A DNA stretch of 64,000 nt from UBA4427 sp045106235 (GTDB lineage Bacteria > Myxococcota_A > UBA9160 > UBA4427), in assembly GCA_045106235.1 (NCBI GenBank), contig JBGCEJ010000023.1, positions 434,001 to 498,000 of the forward strand, in the 5' to 3' direction. The translations under genes were made by a program, and so were the position numbers. Position 1 is the stretch's first letter. The number at the start of each line of letters is the position of its first letter. This document shows, piece after piece, positions 17,718 through 26,359 of the stretch. The notes below the pieces were generated by a model, which was given only the letters and a program-made list of their open reading frames with translations, had not been told where the DNA came from and did not search any database.

Positions 17718-18311
17718 ATGCGCATGACACCCCTGGACGTCCAGAGCCATCAGTTCGCCCATCGCCTTCGAGGATATGACCCCGACGAAGTGGATGCTTT
17801 CCTGCGAATCGTGTCCGAGGACTATGAATCTCTGGTTCGCGAAACCGAGAGCCAGGGCGACCGAATTCGCCGCCTCGAAAGCCGGATCGAAGAACTCTCC
17901 GCTCAGGAGAACCTCCTCAAGGAGACCCTCGTGAGCGCCCAGTCGATGACCGAGGAGCTCCGGGCCAGCGCCCAGCGCGAAGCCGATCTCCGCCTCGCTG
18001 AAGTCGAAGTGCGGGCCGAGAAGATCCTCGATGCCTCCCATCGCCGCGCCGCCCGCCTCGCCCAGGATATCCGTGAAATGCGGGGCCTCCGTACGCGCCT
18101 CGGCGAAGCCCTCCGCAGCACAGCTGAGACCCATATGGCCCTCCTCGAAACCCTCGAAACCGACGCCGAGGACGATCCGCTCGTCCAGGGCCTCGAAGAA
18201 GGCACCATCTCGTATCTCCAGAGCGATCGCCGCCGCGCCGCGGTCGCTGAGCCTGAAACGACCTCTGAATCCGACTCGACTGAGTACTCGGAGGAGTCGA
18301 CGACGGCCTGA
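17718..18311 (+). CDS. divIVA: DivIVA-domain coiled-coil protein
   Basis: 197 aa. The N-terminal DivIVA membrane-curvature domain is clear (MTPLDVQSHQFAHRLRGYDP, then EVDAFL), followed by a long coiled coil from about residue 30 to 125 with DIREMRGLRTRLGEAL, and an acidic Ser/Thr tail. DivIVA proteins mark poles or septa. The GAGGAG at 17702-17707 sits ten bases before the ATG. The 246 bases before it (17472-17717) hold no convincing gene. The yggS-proC-divIVA order is typical of division-linked clusters. Confidence 0.88.
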   Translation: MRMTPLDVQSHQFAHRLRGYDPDEVDAFLRIVSEDYESLVRETESQGDRIRRLESRIEELSAQENLLKETLVSAQSMTEELRASAQREADLRLAEVEVRAEKILDASHRRAARLAQDIREMRGLRTRLGEALRSTAETHMALLETLETDAEDDPLVQGLEEGTISYLQSDRRRAAVAEPETTSESDSTEYSEESTTA

Positions 18312-18430
18312 TGCATCCTTAAGGTTTCAGTTGAGTCTCGCGGCTCCTTTGCGCCCGTCGGGCACCCGTTGGCAGCTCTGCTCCAATGGGATATCAAAGG
18401 CGCCGACTGAGACCCTGCAAGGAACCCAGG

Positions 18431-18757
18431 ATGCCGACCTACGACTACCAGTGCGAGAAATGCGGATTCGAGTTCGAGCGCGAGCAGCGCATCACCGAAG
18501 ACCCCATCAAAACCTGCCCTGAGTGCAAAGGCCGAAAGGTCAAAAAACTGCTCTCCGCGCCCAATTTTATTTTGAAGGGCGGCGGCTGGTACGCCGACGG
18601 CTACGGCAGCACGGCCAAGAAGAGCGGCGGGAGCGATTCCTCCTCCGAGTCCTCCTCTTCCTCATCCGACGCCTCATCCTCCTCCTCGAAATCCGCCAAG
18701 GGCGATTCAGGCTCGAAGTCCTCGGGCAAGTCTGAATCCAGTTCGAGCGCGTCCTAG
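18431..18757 (+). CDS. FmdB-like zinc-ribbon protein with Ser-rich tail
   Basis: 108 aa. Residues 1-45 are the FmdB/CxxC regulatory zinc ribbon (MPTYDYQCEKCGFEFE, then TCPECKG), giving two CxxC pairs. The remaining half is almost all Ser with Gly, Lys and Asp, a disordered tail common in deltaproteobacterial members. ATG 18431 is the family start; the frame continues upstream to 18386 with a basic leader. The function is unknown; some homologues sit beside formamidase or are putative regulators. Confidence 0.88.
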   Translation: MPTYDYQCEKCGFEFEREQRITEDPIKTCPECKGRKVKKLLSAPNFILKGGGWYADGYGSTAKKSGGSDSSSESSSSSSDASSSSSKSAKGDSGSKSSGKSESSSSAS

Positions 18758-18843
18758 TTTCCCTGCGCTCGCGCTGACGGGCGAAACAGCCAACTCCACT
18801 CGACCTCGGTCGGGGCGAAACGACGAGAAAAAGGGCCACCGTA

Positions 18844-19725
18844 ATGACGGAAAACGCAAAGACTGAAAAGATCGAAACCGTCGTCGTGGATGGTTTGGGG
18901 CTCGCGAACCAGCTCCGAGACGAAATGGCCAAGGAAATCGAGGCGCTCACCGCCGCGGGGCATCGCCCCCCTCAGTTGACCGTCGTGCTCGTAGGAGACG
19001 ACCCCGCAAGCAAGTCCTATATCAAGGGAAAACAGCGCGCCTGCGCCCGCATCGGGGCTGACTCGTCGGAGCATATTCTGCCCGAGTCGACGACGCAGGA
19101 AGAGCTCCTCGCCCTCCTCGATCAGCTAAATAACGACGACGGCGTGGACGGCATCCTGGTTCAACTGCCTCTGCCCAAGCATATTTCTCCGGAAGTGATT
19201 GCCGAGGCGATCAACCCCGCCAAAGACGCAGACGCGCTCCACCCGCTCAATTTCGGCCGTCTCCTCCTCGGGAATGCAGAGCTGATTTCCTGCACGCCTC
19301 TCGGTGTGATGGCGGTCCTCGAACGGCATAACATCCCAATCTCGGGCAAGCATGCCGTCGTGATTGGTCGAAGCAATATCGTTGGTAAACCCGTTTCAAT
19401 CCTGCTGCAGCAACAAAATGCAACCGTGACGATGTGCCATTCGCGCACGGAAGACCTTGCCGGCGTTTGCCGCAGCGCCGATATCCTGGTCGCCGCAGTC
19501 GGCAGCCCCCGCATGGTCAAGGCCGATTGGATCGCGCCGGGTGCCGCCGTCATGGACGTGGGCGTGACGGAAGTCGACGGAAAACTGGTCGGAGATGTGG
19601 ATTTCGAGGCGGCGCAGGGCATCGCCGGCATCATCACGCCCTCGCGGCGCGGCATCGGCCCAATGACGATCACCATGCTGCTGCGCAACACGCTGCATGC
19701 CTACAAGGTCCGCAAGGGCCTGTGA
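18844..19725 (+). CDS. folD: Bifunctional methylenetetrahydrofolate dehydrogenase/cyclohydrolase
   Basis: Interconverts 5,10-methylene- and 10-formyl-tetrahydrofolate with NADP. 293 aa. VVLVGDDPASKSYIKGK holds the catalytic Tyr/Lys; VDGILVQLPLPKHI, KDADALHPLN, and the Rossmann signature VVIGRSNIVGKPVS follow. Twelve extra residues precede the usual start. GTGA at 19722-19725 overlaps the gcvT start, linking one-carbon supply from glycine cleavage to folate interconversion. Confidence 0.95.
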   Translation: MTENAKTEKIETVVVDGLGLANQLRDEMAKEIEALTAAGHRPPQLTVVLVGDDPASKSYIKGKQRACARIGADSSEHILPESTTQEELLALLDQLNNDDGVDGILVQLPLPKHISPEVIAEAINPAKDADALHPLNFGRLLLGNAELISCTPLGVMAVLERHNIPISGKHAVVIGRSNIVGKPVSILLQQQNATVTMCHSRTEDLAGVCRSADILVAAVGSPRMVKADWIAPGAAVMDVGVTEVDGKLVGDVDFEAAQGIAGIITPSRRGIGPMTITMLLRNTLHAYKVRKGL

Positions 19726-20837
19726 GCGACGCCTCCGCCACACCATCCGCAACGAGCGAAGCCCTTCGCACGCCGCTCCACGCAGCCCACTTGCGCCTCG
19801 GTGCGCGCATGATGCCCTTCGCCGGCTTTGATATGCCGGTGCAGTACTCATCGATCCGTGAGGAGCATGAAGCGGTCCGCGAGCGCGCCGGCCTTTTCGA
19901 CGTGTCCCATATGGGCCAGGTCCATCTCTCGGGACCCCGCGCGAACGAGGCGGCAGAAGCCCTCGTCACCTGCGAGATCGCATCCCTTCGCGTCGACCGC
20001 GCAAGGTACGGACTCATGCTGAACGACGAGGCCGGCTGCGTGGATGATGTGATGGTCACCCGCGAGGCCGACGATGCCCTGTTCTTCTGCGTCAACGCAT
20101 CGAATATCGAGAGGGATGTCGCTTGGATCCAGGACCGCGTCGGACCCGATGTCCTCGTCGAGGACCGAAGTGCTGAGACGGCACTCCTCGCGCTCCAAGG
20201 CCCCGCTGCCTCCGCGATCCTGAAGAAGCTCGCCTCACCGGGCGCCGAATTGCCGAAGCGATTCCGCGTCTCGCGCCTTTCAATCTCGGGCATCGATGTG
20301 CTCGTTTCCGCGACGGGCTACACCGGTGCCCCTGGTTTTGAGATCTACCTGCCGGGTACGTACGCAGAAAAGCTCTTCGACCAGCTGCTTGAGATCGGGG
20401 CCGACGACGGCATCCTGCCTGCAGGTCTCGGCGCGCGAGATACGCTGCGCCTCGAAGCCGGACTCGCACTCTACGGCCATGAACTGGACGACACGACAAG
20501 TCCGTTCGAGGCGGGCCTTGACCGCTTCGTAAAACCCCTCGAGAGCGGCTTCATCGGATCGGAGGTCCTCGGGAAACGGAGCCAAGGAGCCGACGACCGC
20601 CTACTCGTCGGCTTCGAAATGATCGGCCGCGGTATCGCCCGCGCCGACTACGAGATCCTGTCAGAGGGTCAGGTCGTCGGCCGGGTGACCTCCGGAGCGC
20701 CCTCCCCGACCCTCGGAAAGTCGATCGGGCTTGGCTACGTTCCAAGGCGTCTCGCCGAGGCCGGCCAGCCTCTCCAGATTCGGATTCGAACCAAGGACAT
20801 CGACGCCCAAATCGTCAAAGTCCCCTTTTTGAAATGA
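19722..20837 (+). CDS. gcvT: Glycine cleavage T protein (aminomethyltransferase)
   Basis: Transfers the methylene from the aminomethyl-lipoyl H protein to tetrahydrofolate, releasing ammonia. 371 aa from GTG 19722, which overlaps folD by four bases; a longer frame inside folD is rejected. Motifs: ARMMPFAGFDMPVQY, GLFDVSHMGQ, VDDVMVTR, ATGYTGAPGFEIYLP, LGARDTLRLEAGLALYGHEL, and VTSGAPSPTLGKSIGLGYV. The product enters folD chemistry. gcvH follows with an ATGA overlap. Confidence 0.95.
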   Translation: MSDASATPSATSEALRTPLHAAHLRLGARMMPFAGFDMPVQYSSIREEHEAVRERAGLFDVSHMGQVHLSGPRANEAAEALVTCEIASLRVDRARYGLMLNDEAGCVDDVMVTREADDALFFCVNASNIERDVAWIQDRVGPDVLVEDRSAETALLALQGPAASAILKKLASPGAELPKRFRVSRLSISGIDVLVSATGYTGAPGFEIYLPGTYAEKLFDQLLEIGADDGILPAGLGARDTLRLEAGLALYGHELDDTTSPFEAGLDRFVKPLESGFIGSEVLGKRSQGADDRLLVGFEMIGRGIARADYEILSEGQVVGRVTSGAPSPTLGKSIGLGYVPRRLAEAGQPLQIRIRTKDIDAQIVKVPFLK

Positions 20838-21250
20838 AAGAAGGCCCCGTGGCTGATTACGAAATCCCTGAAGACCTCCGCTATACCGCCGAAGACGAAT
20901 GGATCCGCTCCGAAGGCGAAGAAGTCGTGATCGGCATCAGTCATTTCGCCCAAGACCAACTCGGAGACATTGTCTTCGTTGAGCTTCCCGAAGTCGGCGC
21001 CACCACCGAAGCGGGCACCCCCTTCGGTACGATCGAGTCGGTCAAAGCCGTCTCGGATCTCTTCGCTCCTCTGACCGGCGAGGTCCTCGGCATCAATGAA
21101 GCGCTGGAAGACCAGCCGGAGCTCGTGAATGAGAATTGCTACGGCGACGGCTGGCTGATCCGCCTGAAGCCGACCAAGCCCGATGAACTCCCGACCCTGC
21201 TCGAAAAAGCCGCGTACATCAAAACGATCGAAGAGCGCGAATCCGACTGA
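20834..21250 (+). CDS. gcvH: Glycine cleavage H protein
   Basis: Lipoyl carrier that shuttles the aminomethyl group between P, T and L proteins. 138 aa. The lipoylation Lys is in TIESVKAVSDL (about residue 71); DEWIRSEGEEVVIGIS and YGDGWLIRLKP are typical. The start overlaps gcvT by four bases. No glycine decarboxylase (gcvP) gene follows in this window; the next gene is on the other strand. Confidence 0.96.
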   Translation: MKEGPVADYEIPEDLRYTAEDEWIRSEGEEVVIGISHFAQDQLGDIVFVELPEVGATTEAGTPFGTIESVKAVSDLFAPLTGEVLGINEALEDQPELVNENCYGDGWLIRLKPTKPDELPTLLEKAAYIKTIEERESD

Positions 21251-21261
21251 GCGCGCAGCGC

Positions 21262-21313
21262 CTCTCACCTCCGCCTCTCACCTCCGCTTCTCACATCCGC
21301 TTCTCACATCTTG
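21262..21313. repeat. 13-base tandem repeat between convergent genes
   Basis: CTCTCACCTCCGC occurs twice in perfect tandem at 21262-21287, followed by TTCTCACATCCGC (21288-21300) and a partial fourth unit, TTCTCACATC. The run bridges the end of gcvH and the stop codon of the MerR-TPR gene (21304-21306). It is a short local expansion and codes for nothing evident. Confidence 0.85.
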
Positions 21314-22503
21314 TCGGAGGCGCGATCCAGTCTCTGGCGAGCAACTTCGGCCCAGCTGCCCTGGGGATCGAGCTTGAGGTAGCGACGCCAATGCTGGGTC
21401 GCCCCCAGCATTCGGTCCAGCTTTTCGTAGAGCAGCGCCAGGTTGATATGCAAATCGGGATAGTGCGGATCGGAGGCCAGCGCGCGGCGGTAATGCGCCA
21501 ACGCTGAATCATCCTCGCCCGCCTCCTCCAGCACATTCGCCAGATTGAAATTAGCCTCGACGTGATCGGCCTCGTAGTCGAGACAGGCCTCGAACGCGCG
21601 GCGCGCTTCGCCGAGTCGCCCCTGGTTGTACCGGACGGCGCCGAGATTGCAGTACGCGTCCGCGAAATGCGGATCAAGTTCAAGCGCGCGCTCGTATGCC
21701 TCCGTGGCCTCTTCCGACTTTTCCGAATCGGCGTCCAGCGCGCAGCCTCGTTCGAACCATGCGATCGCTTCGTCCGCGGGACTCTCTGCATCGAAGGGAG
21801 AAATGACCTTCGCCGCATCATGCTCCGCCAAGGAGGCCACCGGCTGACCGGCCGGATCCGCATCAAACTCAAGAAAGAGCTGACCGCCTGCCTCTTCGAG
21901 ACGCCCGTCGTGACGAACAACGATCCGTCGCGGGTCTTCGTCCCAGAGCCGAAGTGCTGCGGCCGGGTCATCCATTTCCGGGATGCGGTCGCGGACGGTT
22001 TCGAGATTGCGGCGGATCCGCTGAAGCGGGATGCCCTTGTCGAGGAGCGCGACGATGGCCCGCAAAACAACAAGATCGCGAAACGCGAACTGATCGTCGC
22101 CTTCCGTAGACCCCGGTGTAGATCCCTGTGAAGACGCTGAAGAAGACGCTGAATAAGAAGACGCAGGTGCCTCTAGAGACGTCGCTTCTTCGTCCCCGGC
22201 ATGCCCAGATTCGGATTGATCGGATTTCCGCTCGTCTGGTTGCTTGGCCTTCGCGGCAGAAGTCGCGGACGCCGTCTGTGATTCAGATGCGGACGCAGAA
22301 TCCCCTTCACGCGAAAGCGCTTCCACCAGCTGCGTTTGCTGCCAGTAGCGCAGTCGGCGCGGCGAAACCTTCAGGATTCGAGCGACATCACCGAGCGAAT
22401 AATCGGACACGTCGCAAAGATGCCACGTTGCCGCGCCGGAGGGAACCATCTTTGACGTTTCAACCGGCGCATCGGAGATCGTCTTCAATCCGTCACGCCG
22501 CAA
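21304..22503 (-). CDS. MerR-type HTH fused to TPR repeats
   Basis: 399 aa. Residues about 36-62 are the first MerR helices (YSLGDVARILKVSPRRLRYW). A Ser/Ala/Glu-rich linker fills about 65-137, and the second half of the MerR domain follows at 138-172 (FRDLVVLRAIVALLDKGIPL, then QRIRRNLETV). Residues about 235-385 carry four TPR units, for example ALELDPHFADAYCNLGAVRY and ALASDPHYPDLHINLALLYE. It is probably a DNA-binding protein with a protein-interaction tail; the target is unknown. ATG 22503 gives a long start; ATG 22446 (MVPSG) is possible. It diverges from the tRNA-Sec gene. Confidence 0.85.
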   Translation of the reverse strand: MRRDGLKTISDAPVETSKMVPSGAATWHLCDVSDYSLGDVARILKVSPRRLRYWQQTQLVEALSREGDSASASESQTASATSAAKAKQPDERKSDQSESGHAGDEEATSLEAPASSYSASSSASSQGSTPGSTEGDDQFAFRDLVVLRAIVALLDKGIPLQRIRRNLETVRDRIPEMDDPAAALRLWDEDPRRIVVRHDGRLEEAGGQLFLEFDADPAGQPVASLAEHDAAKVISPFDAESPADEAIAWFERGCALDADSEKSEEATEAYERALELDPHFADAYCNLGAVRYNQGRLGEARRAFEACLDYEADHVEANFNLANVLEEAGEDDSALAHYRRALASDPHYPDLHINLALLYEKLDRMLGATQHWRRYLKLDPQGSWAEVARQRLDRASDKM

Positions 22504-22579
22504 ACACGGACAGGGCTGAAGCTTCGGATGCCCCCGGCACCGCCGAGCGTGTCATTGCGCGCCTGCTAAAGTCTGCGAT

Positions 22580-22678
22580 GGCGAGGTTCCCGCGGCTGGT
22601 GCCCGGCCTCGACTTCAAATCGAGTGTGGATTGCGTCGCCGCGATCCAGGCGGGTTCGATTCCCGTCCCTCGCCGCCA
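22580..22678 (+). tRNA. selC: tRNA-Sec (TCA anticodon)
   Basis: 99 bases including encoded CCA. The anticodon stem-loop CTCGA-CTTCAAA-TCGAG places TCA as the anticodon, reading UGA. The acceptor GGCGAGG pairs with CCTCGCC (seven Watson-Crick pairs, the eighth is T/C), with discriminator G and CCA at 22676-22678. A long variable arm (TGGAT...ATCCA around a GCG/CGC stem) and T-arm CGGG-TTCGATT-CCCG fit bacterial tRNA-Sec. Length and arm layout match E. coli selC, which has 95 bases. It lies between the divergent MerR-TPR gene and the end of uvrA. Confidence 0.93.
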
Positions 22679-22730
22679 TGCCCTCGGCTCCGGGCGTTCA
22701 GGCAGCGCCGGGCAAGAAGACACGCCCCGT

Positions 22731-25526
22731 TCATGCAGCCGGCGCGCTGCTCAGCAATCTTCCCGTCAACGAATCAGGAACACGGGCCACCTGCGCCGGC
22801 GTCCCTTCGGCGACCACGCGGCCACCGTGAGGCCCGCCACCTGGCCCGAGGTCGATGACCCAATCGGCACTCTCGATCACGTCGAGATCATGCTCAACCA
22901 CGATCACGCTCGCGCCTGCTTCAATCACCTCATCGAGGCATTCAAGCAACACCGCGATATCCGCGGGATGAAGTCCCGTTGTCGGTTCATCGAAAATATA
23001 GAGCACGCCCGCGGCGCCCTCGACGAGCGCCTGACCGAGGCGCAGCCGCTGATGCTCACCCCCCGAAAGCGTCGAGAGGGGCTGTCCCAGCGTGAGGTAC
23101 CCCAGCCCCACCCTAACAAGGGGCTCAAGACGCTTCACGATTTTCGTATCCTTCTCGAAGATCACGCAGGCTTCTTCAAGCGAGAGGTCGAGCACTTCAA
23201 TAATCGTTCGGCCCTCTACGCGAACATCGAGAACCTCTCGGCGGTAGCGCCGACCCGCACAGGCGTCACAGGGCACCTTCAAGTCATCCAGGAACTGCAT
23301 ATCGATCAGAACCTGACCGGCGCCCTCACACGCATCGCATCGACCGCCGGGCACGTTAAACGAGAAATAGCCTGCGCTCCAGCCGCGCGCCTTCGACTCC
23401 CGGGTCGCAGCGAAGCGCTGCCGAATGAGATCGAAGGCTTTCGTAATCGTCGCAGGGTTTGAGCGACCACTCCGCGTCGATGGATTTTGATCGACCACCA
23501 CCACTTCATCAATGCGCTCAGCGCCTTCGATGCGCTTCCATTTTCGCCGTGAAGGATCGAGCGAGCCGCGAGGATCCAGACCGGGCACCAAAATATCCCG
23601 AATCAGCGTCGACTTCCCTGCGCCGGAGACTCCCGTGATCGCCACCAAACCCCGCAGCGGAATTTCAACATCGAGTCCGTCGAGGTTATTCGCCGCGGCG
23701 CCGATGATCTTAAGGCGCGGCGTCTTCGACAGATCGCGAGTCTCGCGTCCGGCACGGGTGAGTTCGCCCCGAAGTGCTGCCCCGGTTTTCGAGTCCTGGC
23801 GACTCCGGATCACATCGACCGAGCCCGCCTCAACGATTTCGCCGCCGCGCCGACCAGCCCCCGGTCCGATATCGATGACATGATCCGCCGCCTCGATCAG
23901 CTGTAGCGCATGCTCGACGACCACCACGGTATTGCCCTGATCCCGAATTGCTTCGAGTACCCGCAAGAGCCGCGTCAGGTCCGCCGCATGCAGTCCGATG
24001 GAAGGCTCGTCTAGAACGTAGAGCGAAGCCGTCAGGCTACCGCCGAGGGCCGTCGCGAGCTGGATCCGCTGCGCCTCGCCGCCGGAGAGCGTGCGCACGG
24101 TGCGGTCGAGGGTCAGATAGCCAAGCCCCACCGCATGAATCGTCCGCAGCCGCGTATCAATCAATTCGAGCAGACGCCGCGCGCCCTCCCCGCCAATTGA
24201 GCGCGTGCGCAGGTCTTCGACCCAACCCAAGAGCTCGGCGAGCGTGCTGCGAGACAGCGAGGCAATCGATCGGCCCTCGATTTCCACCGCACGCGCTTCC
24301 TCGGAAAGCCGCGCGCCTTCACATTCCGGGCACGGGTCGTAGCGCCGATGCCGCGCGAGCTGAACGCGGGCCTGGACTTTGTAGCGCCGTCCTTCAAGCC
24401 ACTTAAAAAAGGCCCGAACGCCGCCCCAATGTTCCTCGTCGCCTTCGAACACGAAAGCCTGCTCGGCCTCGCTCAGCTCCCCAAACGGCCGGTCAATATC
24501 CAGCCCCACCTCGCCGCACGCTTCAAGCAGCCGGAAACGCAGCCCCTTCGAAGTCTTCGTCGCAAAAGGCGCCACGGCGTCTTCGGCGAGGCTCTTGCTG
24601 GCGTCGGGGACGACTTTGTCCCAGTCGATCTCCGCGATCCGGCCAAAACCTTCGCAGGCGGCACAAGCGCCCAATGGATTATTGAAGGAAAAGAGCCCAG
24701 GACTTGGGTCTGGAAAGCGCCGCGCGCAGCCATTACAGACGCGACCTTCTCGGTAGGTACTCTCGGCTGAATCCCCATCCACCTCGCCCACATCGGCACG
24801 CCGAATGAGCAGCTCGCCTTCCCCACGCGAGAATGCGAGGGAGACCGCTTCGATGAGACGCGTCCGATCACTTTCCGCGTCGGTCACTTTCAGCCGGTCG
24901 ATCAAGAGCCACCAAGGCTTCTTCTTCGACGGCTTGGCCCGGGGCGCCTTTTCCATGAGGTCGAGGAGCGATCCATCCTCCTGGACCAGTCGCGTATGTC
25001 CATCGCGCACGAGTTCGTCGCGAACCTGTGCCGCACGCCCTTCCCCCCGACGGATCGGTGCCGTCACCGAAATGCGTTCCCCCGGATGCGCCGCCAAGAT
25101 TTGGTCCGTGGTCGCGAGAATCCCCCCTGCCTCGACCGGAGTCTTGCAATCGGGACAGATCGTTTCACCGACTCGGGCATACAAAAGCCGTAAATGTTCG
25201 AGCACTTCCGTCGCGCTGCCCACGGTCGAGCGGGAGCCGGTCACGCCGTTACGCTGCTCAATCGCGATGGCCGGCGGCAGATTAGAAATATGGTCGACCT
25301 CGGGCCGCGGTAAGCGCTCGAGGAATTGACGTGCATAGGCCGACAGAGAACTGACGTAGCGCCTCTGCCCCTCGGCATAGAGCGTGTCGAAGGCCAGGGT
25401 CGATTTCCCGGAACCCGACGGCCCCGTCACAACGGTGAGCTGCCCAATCGGAATCGAGCAATCCACGCCGCGCAGGTTATGCGAGCGCGCGTTTTCGATC
25501 GTGATTGTATCTTGGGGGGTTCGCAT
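22731..25526 (-). CDS. uvrA: Excinuclease ABC subunit A
   Basis: DNA damage sensor of nucleotide excision repair, loading UvrB. 931 aa. First Walker A GPSGSGKSTLAFDTLY, then SSLSAYARQFL; a first zinc module (CNGCARRF, CAACEGFG); signature LSGGEAQRIQLATALGGSL with LDEPSIGLH. The second half has GVSGAGKSTLIRDIL, CDACEGAGQV, LSGGEHQRLRLGQALV and DEPTTGLHPADI. It is slightly shorter than E. coli UvrA (940). It starts 20 bases after the SCP2-like gene, suggesting a common transcript. Confidence 0.95.
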   Translation of the reverse strand: MRTPQDTITIENARSHNLRGVDCSIPIGQLTVVTGPSGSGKSTLAFDTLYAEGQRRYVSSLSAYARQFLERLPRPEVDHISNLPPAIAIEQRNGVTGSRSTVGSATEVLEHLRLLYARVGETICPDCKTPVEAGGILATTDQILAAHPGERISVTAPIRRGEGRAAQVRDELVRDGHTRLVQEDGSLLDLMEKAPRAKPSKKKPWWLLIDRLKVTDAESDRTRLIEAVSLAFSRGEGELLIRRADVGEVDGDSAESTYREGRVCNGCARRFPDPSPGLFSFNNPLGACAACEGFGRIAEIDWDKVVPDASKSLAEDAVAPFATKTSKGLRFRLLEACGEVGLDIDRPFGELSEAEQAFVFEGDEEHWGGVRAFFKWLEGRRYKVQARVQLARHRRYDPCPECEGARLSEEARAVEIEGRSIASLSRSTLAELLGWVEDLRTRSIGGEGARRLLELIDTRLRTIHAVGLGYLTLDRTVRTLSGGEAQRIQLATALGGSLTASLYVLDEPSIGLHAADLTRLLRVLEAIRDQGNTVVVVEHALQLIEAADHVIDIGPGAGRRGGEIVEAGSVDVIRSRQDSKTGAALRGELTRAGRETRDLSKTPRLKIIGAAANNLDGLDVEIPLRGLVAITGVSGAGKSTLIRDILVPGLDPRGSLDPSRRKWKRIEGAERIDEVVVVDQNPSTRSGRSNPATITKAFDLIRQRFAATRESKARGWSAGYFSFNVPGGRCDACEGAGQVLIDMQFLDDLKVPCDACAGRRYRREVLDVRVEGRTIIEVLDLSLEEACVIFEKDTKIVKRLEPLVRVGLGYLTLGQPLSTLSGGEHQRLRLGQALVEGAAGVLYIFDEPTTGLHPADIAVLLECLDEVIEAGASVIVVEHDLDVIESADWVIDLGPGGGPHGGRVVAEGTPAQVARVPDSLTGRLLSSAPAA

Positions 25527-25546
25527 CGGAATGAGTGCCGCTCGTA

Positions 25547-25909
25547 TTAGGCGCGTTTCGCGCCCGAAAAAATGAGTCGAAGTTTAAGGGCGAGAGACAG
25601 AGAACCAGAGATTTCGATTCGGTCTTCCATGTACAGGAGGTCCGGATTCTCGCGCTCTTCGAGGACGCCGAAGAAATCCTCTGAGTCCATGCGAAACACC
25701 ACATCCGGCCCCGGAGTCCGGCCATCTCCCAAGGAAAGCCGACCATCGTCGACCCGCGCCCAAACCACACATGCGCGCTTCCCGGTCAGCTCAAGCTGGT
25801 AGATCGCCTGAACACCCTTCGCGGCCTCTGGCCGAAAGACATCGCGCATCCAAGCCTGCGCGCCCTCCATATTGAGCGGCGCGTCGTCAGCGGCCTCGCG
25901 CCCTGGCAT
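25547..25909 (-). CDS. SCP2-type sterol-binding domain protein
   Basis: 120 aa. The fold resembles the SCP2 lipid-binding domain: MRDVFRPEAAKGVQAIYQLE, GPDVVFRMDSEDFFGVLEER, DRIEISGSLSLALKLRLIF. Such domains bind sterols, fatty acids or acyl-CoA. ATG 25909 lies four bases after the preceding stop; a longer frame upstream overlaps that gene and is rejected. uvrA follows 20 bases downstream. Confidence 0.72.
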   Translation of the reverse strand: MPGREAADDAPLNMEGAQAWMRDVFRPEAAKGVQAIYQLELTGKRACVVWARVDDGRLSLGDGRTPGPDVVFRMDSEDFFGVLEERENPDLLYMEDRIEISGSLSLALKLRLIFSGAKRA

Positions 25910-25913
25910 GGTC

Positions 25914-26255
25914 TCAGGCTTCCACAGTTGCGAGCCGCGCCGCGGACTCGGCATCACGTTCCCGGCCTTTGGCCGTTGCGGCAGTGGCAAGATCCCGCCA
26001 GGTCTGAGACGAAGGCTCATCCCCCAGCGCCGCACTTGCAGCCTTCATCAGAAAGACATCTCCGCGTTCGAGAGCGGCTTTCTGAAGCTGCCCGAGTTCA
26101 TCCGTAGCCTCCGCGTGCGAAAGGAAATCGATCGCCTCAATTTCACGCCCCTGCTCAAGATAGGCGTCGGCGATTGCACGCGCCTTTTTAGCGTCGAGCT
26201 TTCCTTCCAGGAGATGACGCCGAGCGAGCGAATCGGGAAGTTTGATCTTGGCCAC
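25914..26255 (-). CDS. Small helical protein, unknown function
   Basis: 113 aa from GTG 26255, which has AAGGAGA seven bases before it and so decides the start. The N-terminus AKIKLPDSLARRHLLEGKL is followed by helices with Ala repeats (KARAIADAYLEQGREIEAID), resembling a short repeat-helix fold. I recognise no family. It sits between the MoeZ-like gene and the SCP2-like gene, with 4 bases to the latter, so it belongs to the uvrA unit. Confidence 0.65.
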   Translation of the reverse strand: MAKIKLPDSLARRHLLEGKLDAKKARAIADAYLEQGREIEAIDFLSHAEATDELGQLQKAALERGDVFLMKAASAALGDEPSSQTWRDLATAATAKGRERDAESAARLATVEA

Positions 26256-26359
26256 GAAAGTTCTCCTTAAAATATGTCCGCAAGGCATATGCCGAGCAGC
26301 GAATCGCCCCTCAACCGGAGGACGGTCCACCCCCAGATCATACCGCGAGCGAGCCGGAC

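Noticed and set aside
22128..23462. 444-codon plus-strand frame spanning the tRNA-Sec and the end of uvrA
   Set aside because: It crosses a tRNA gene and runs antisense to uvrA and MerR-TPR; composition is Arg/His-rich.
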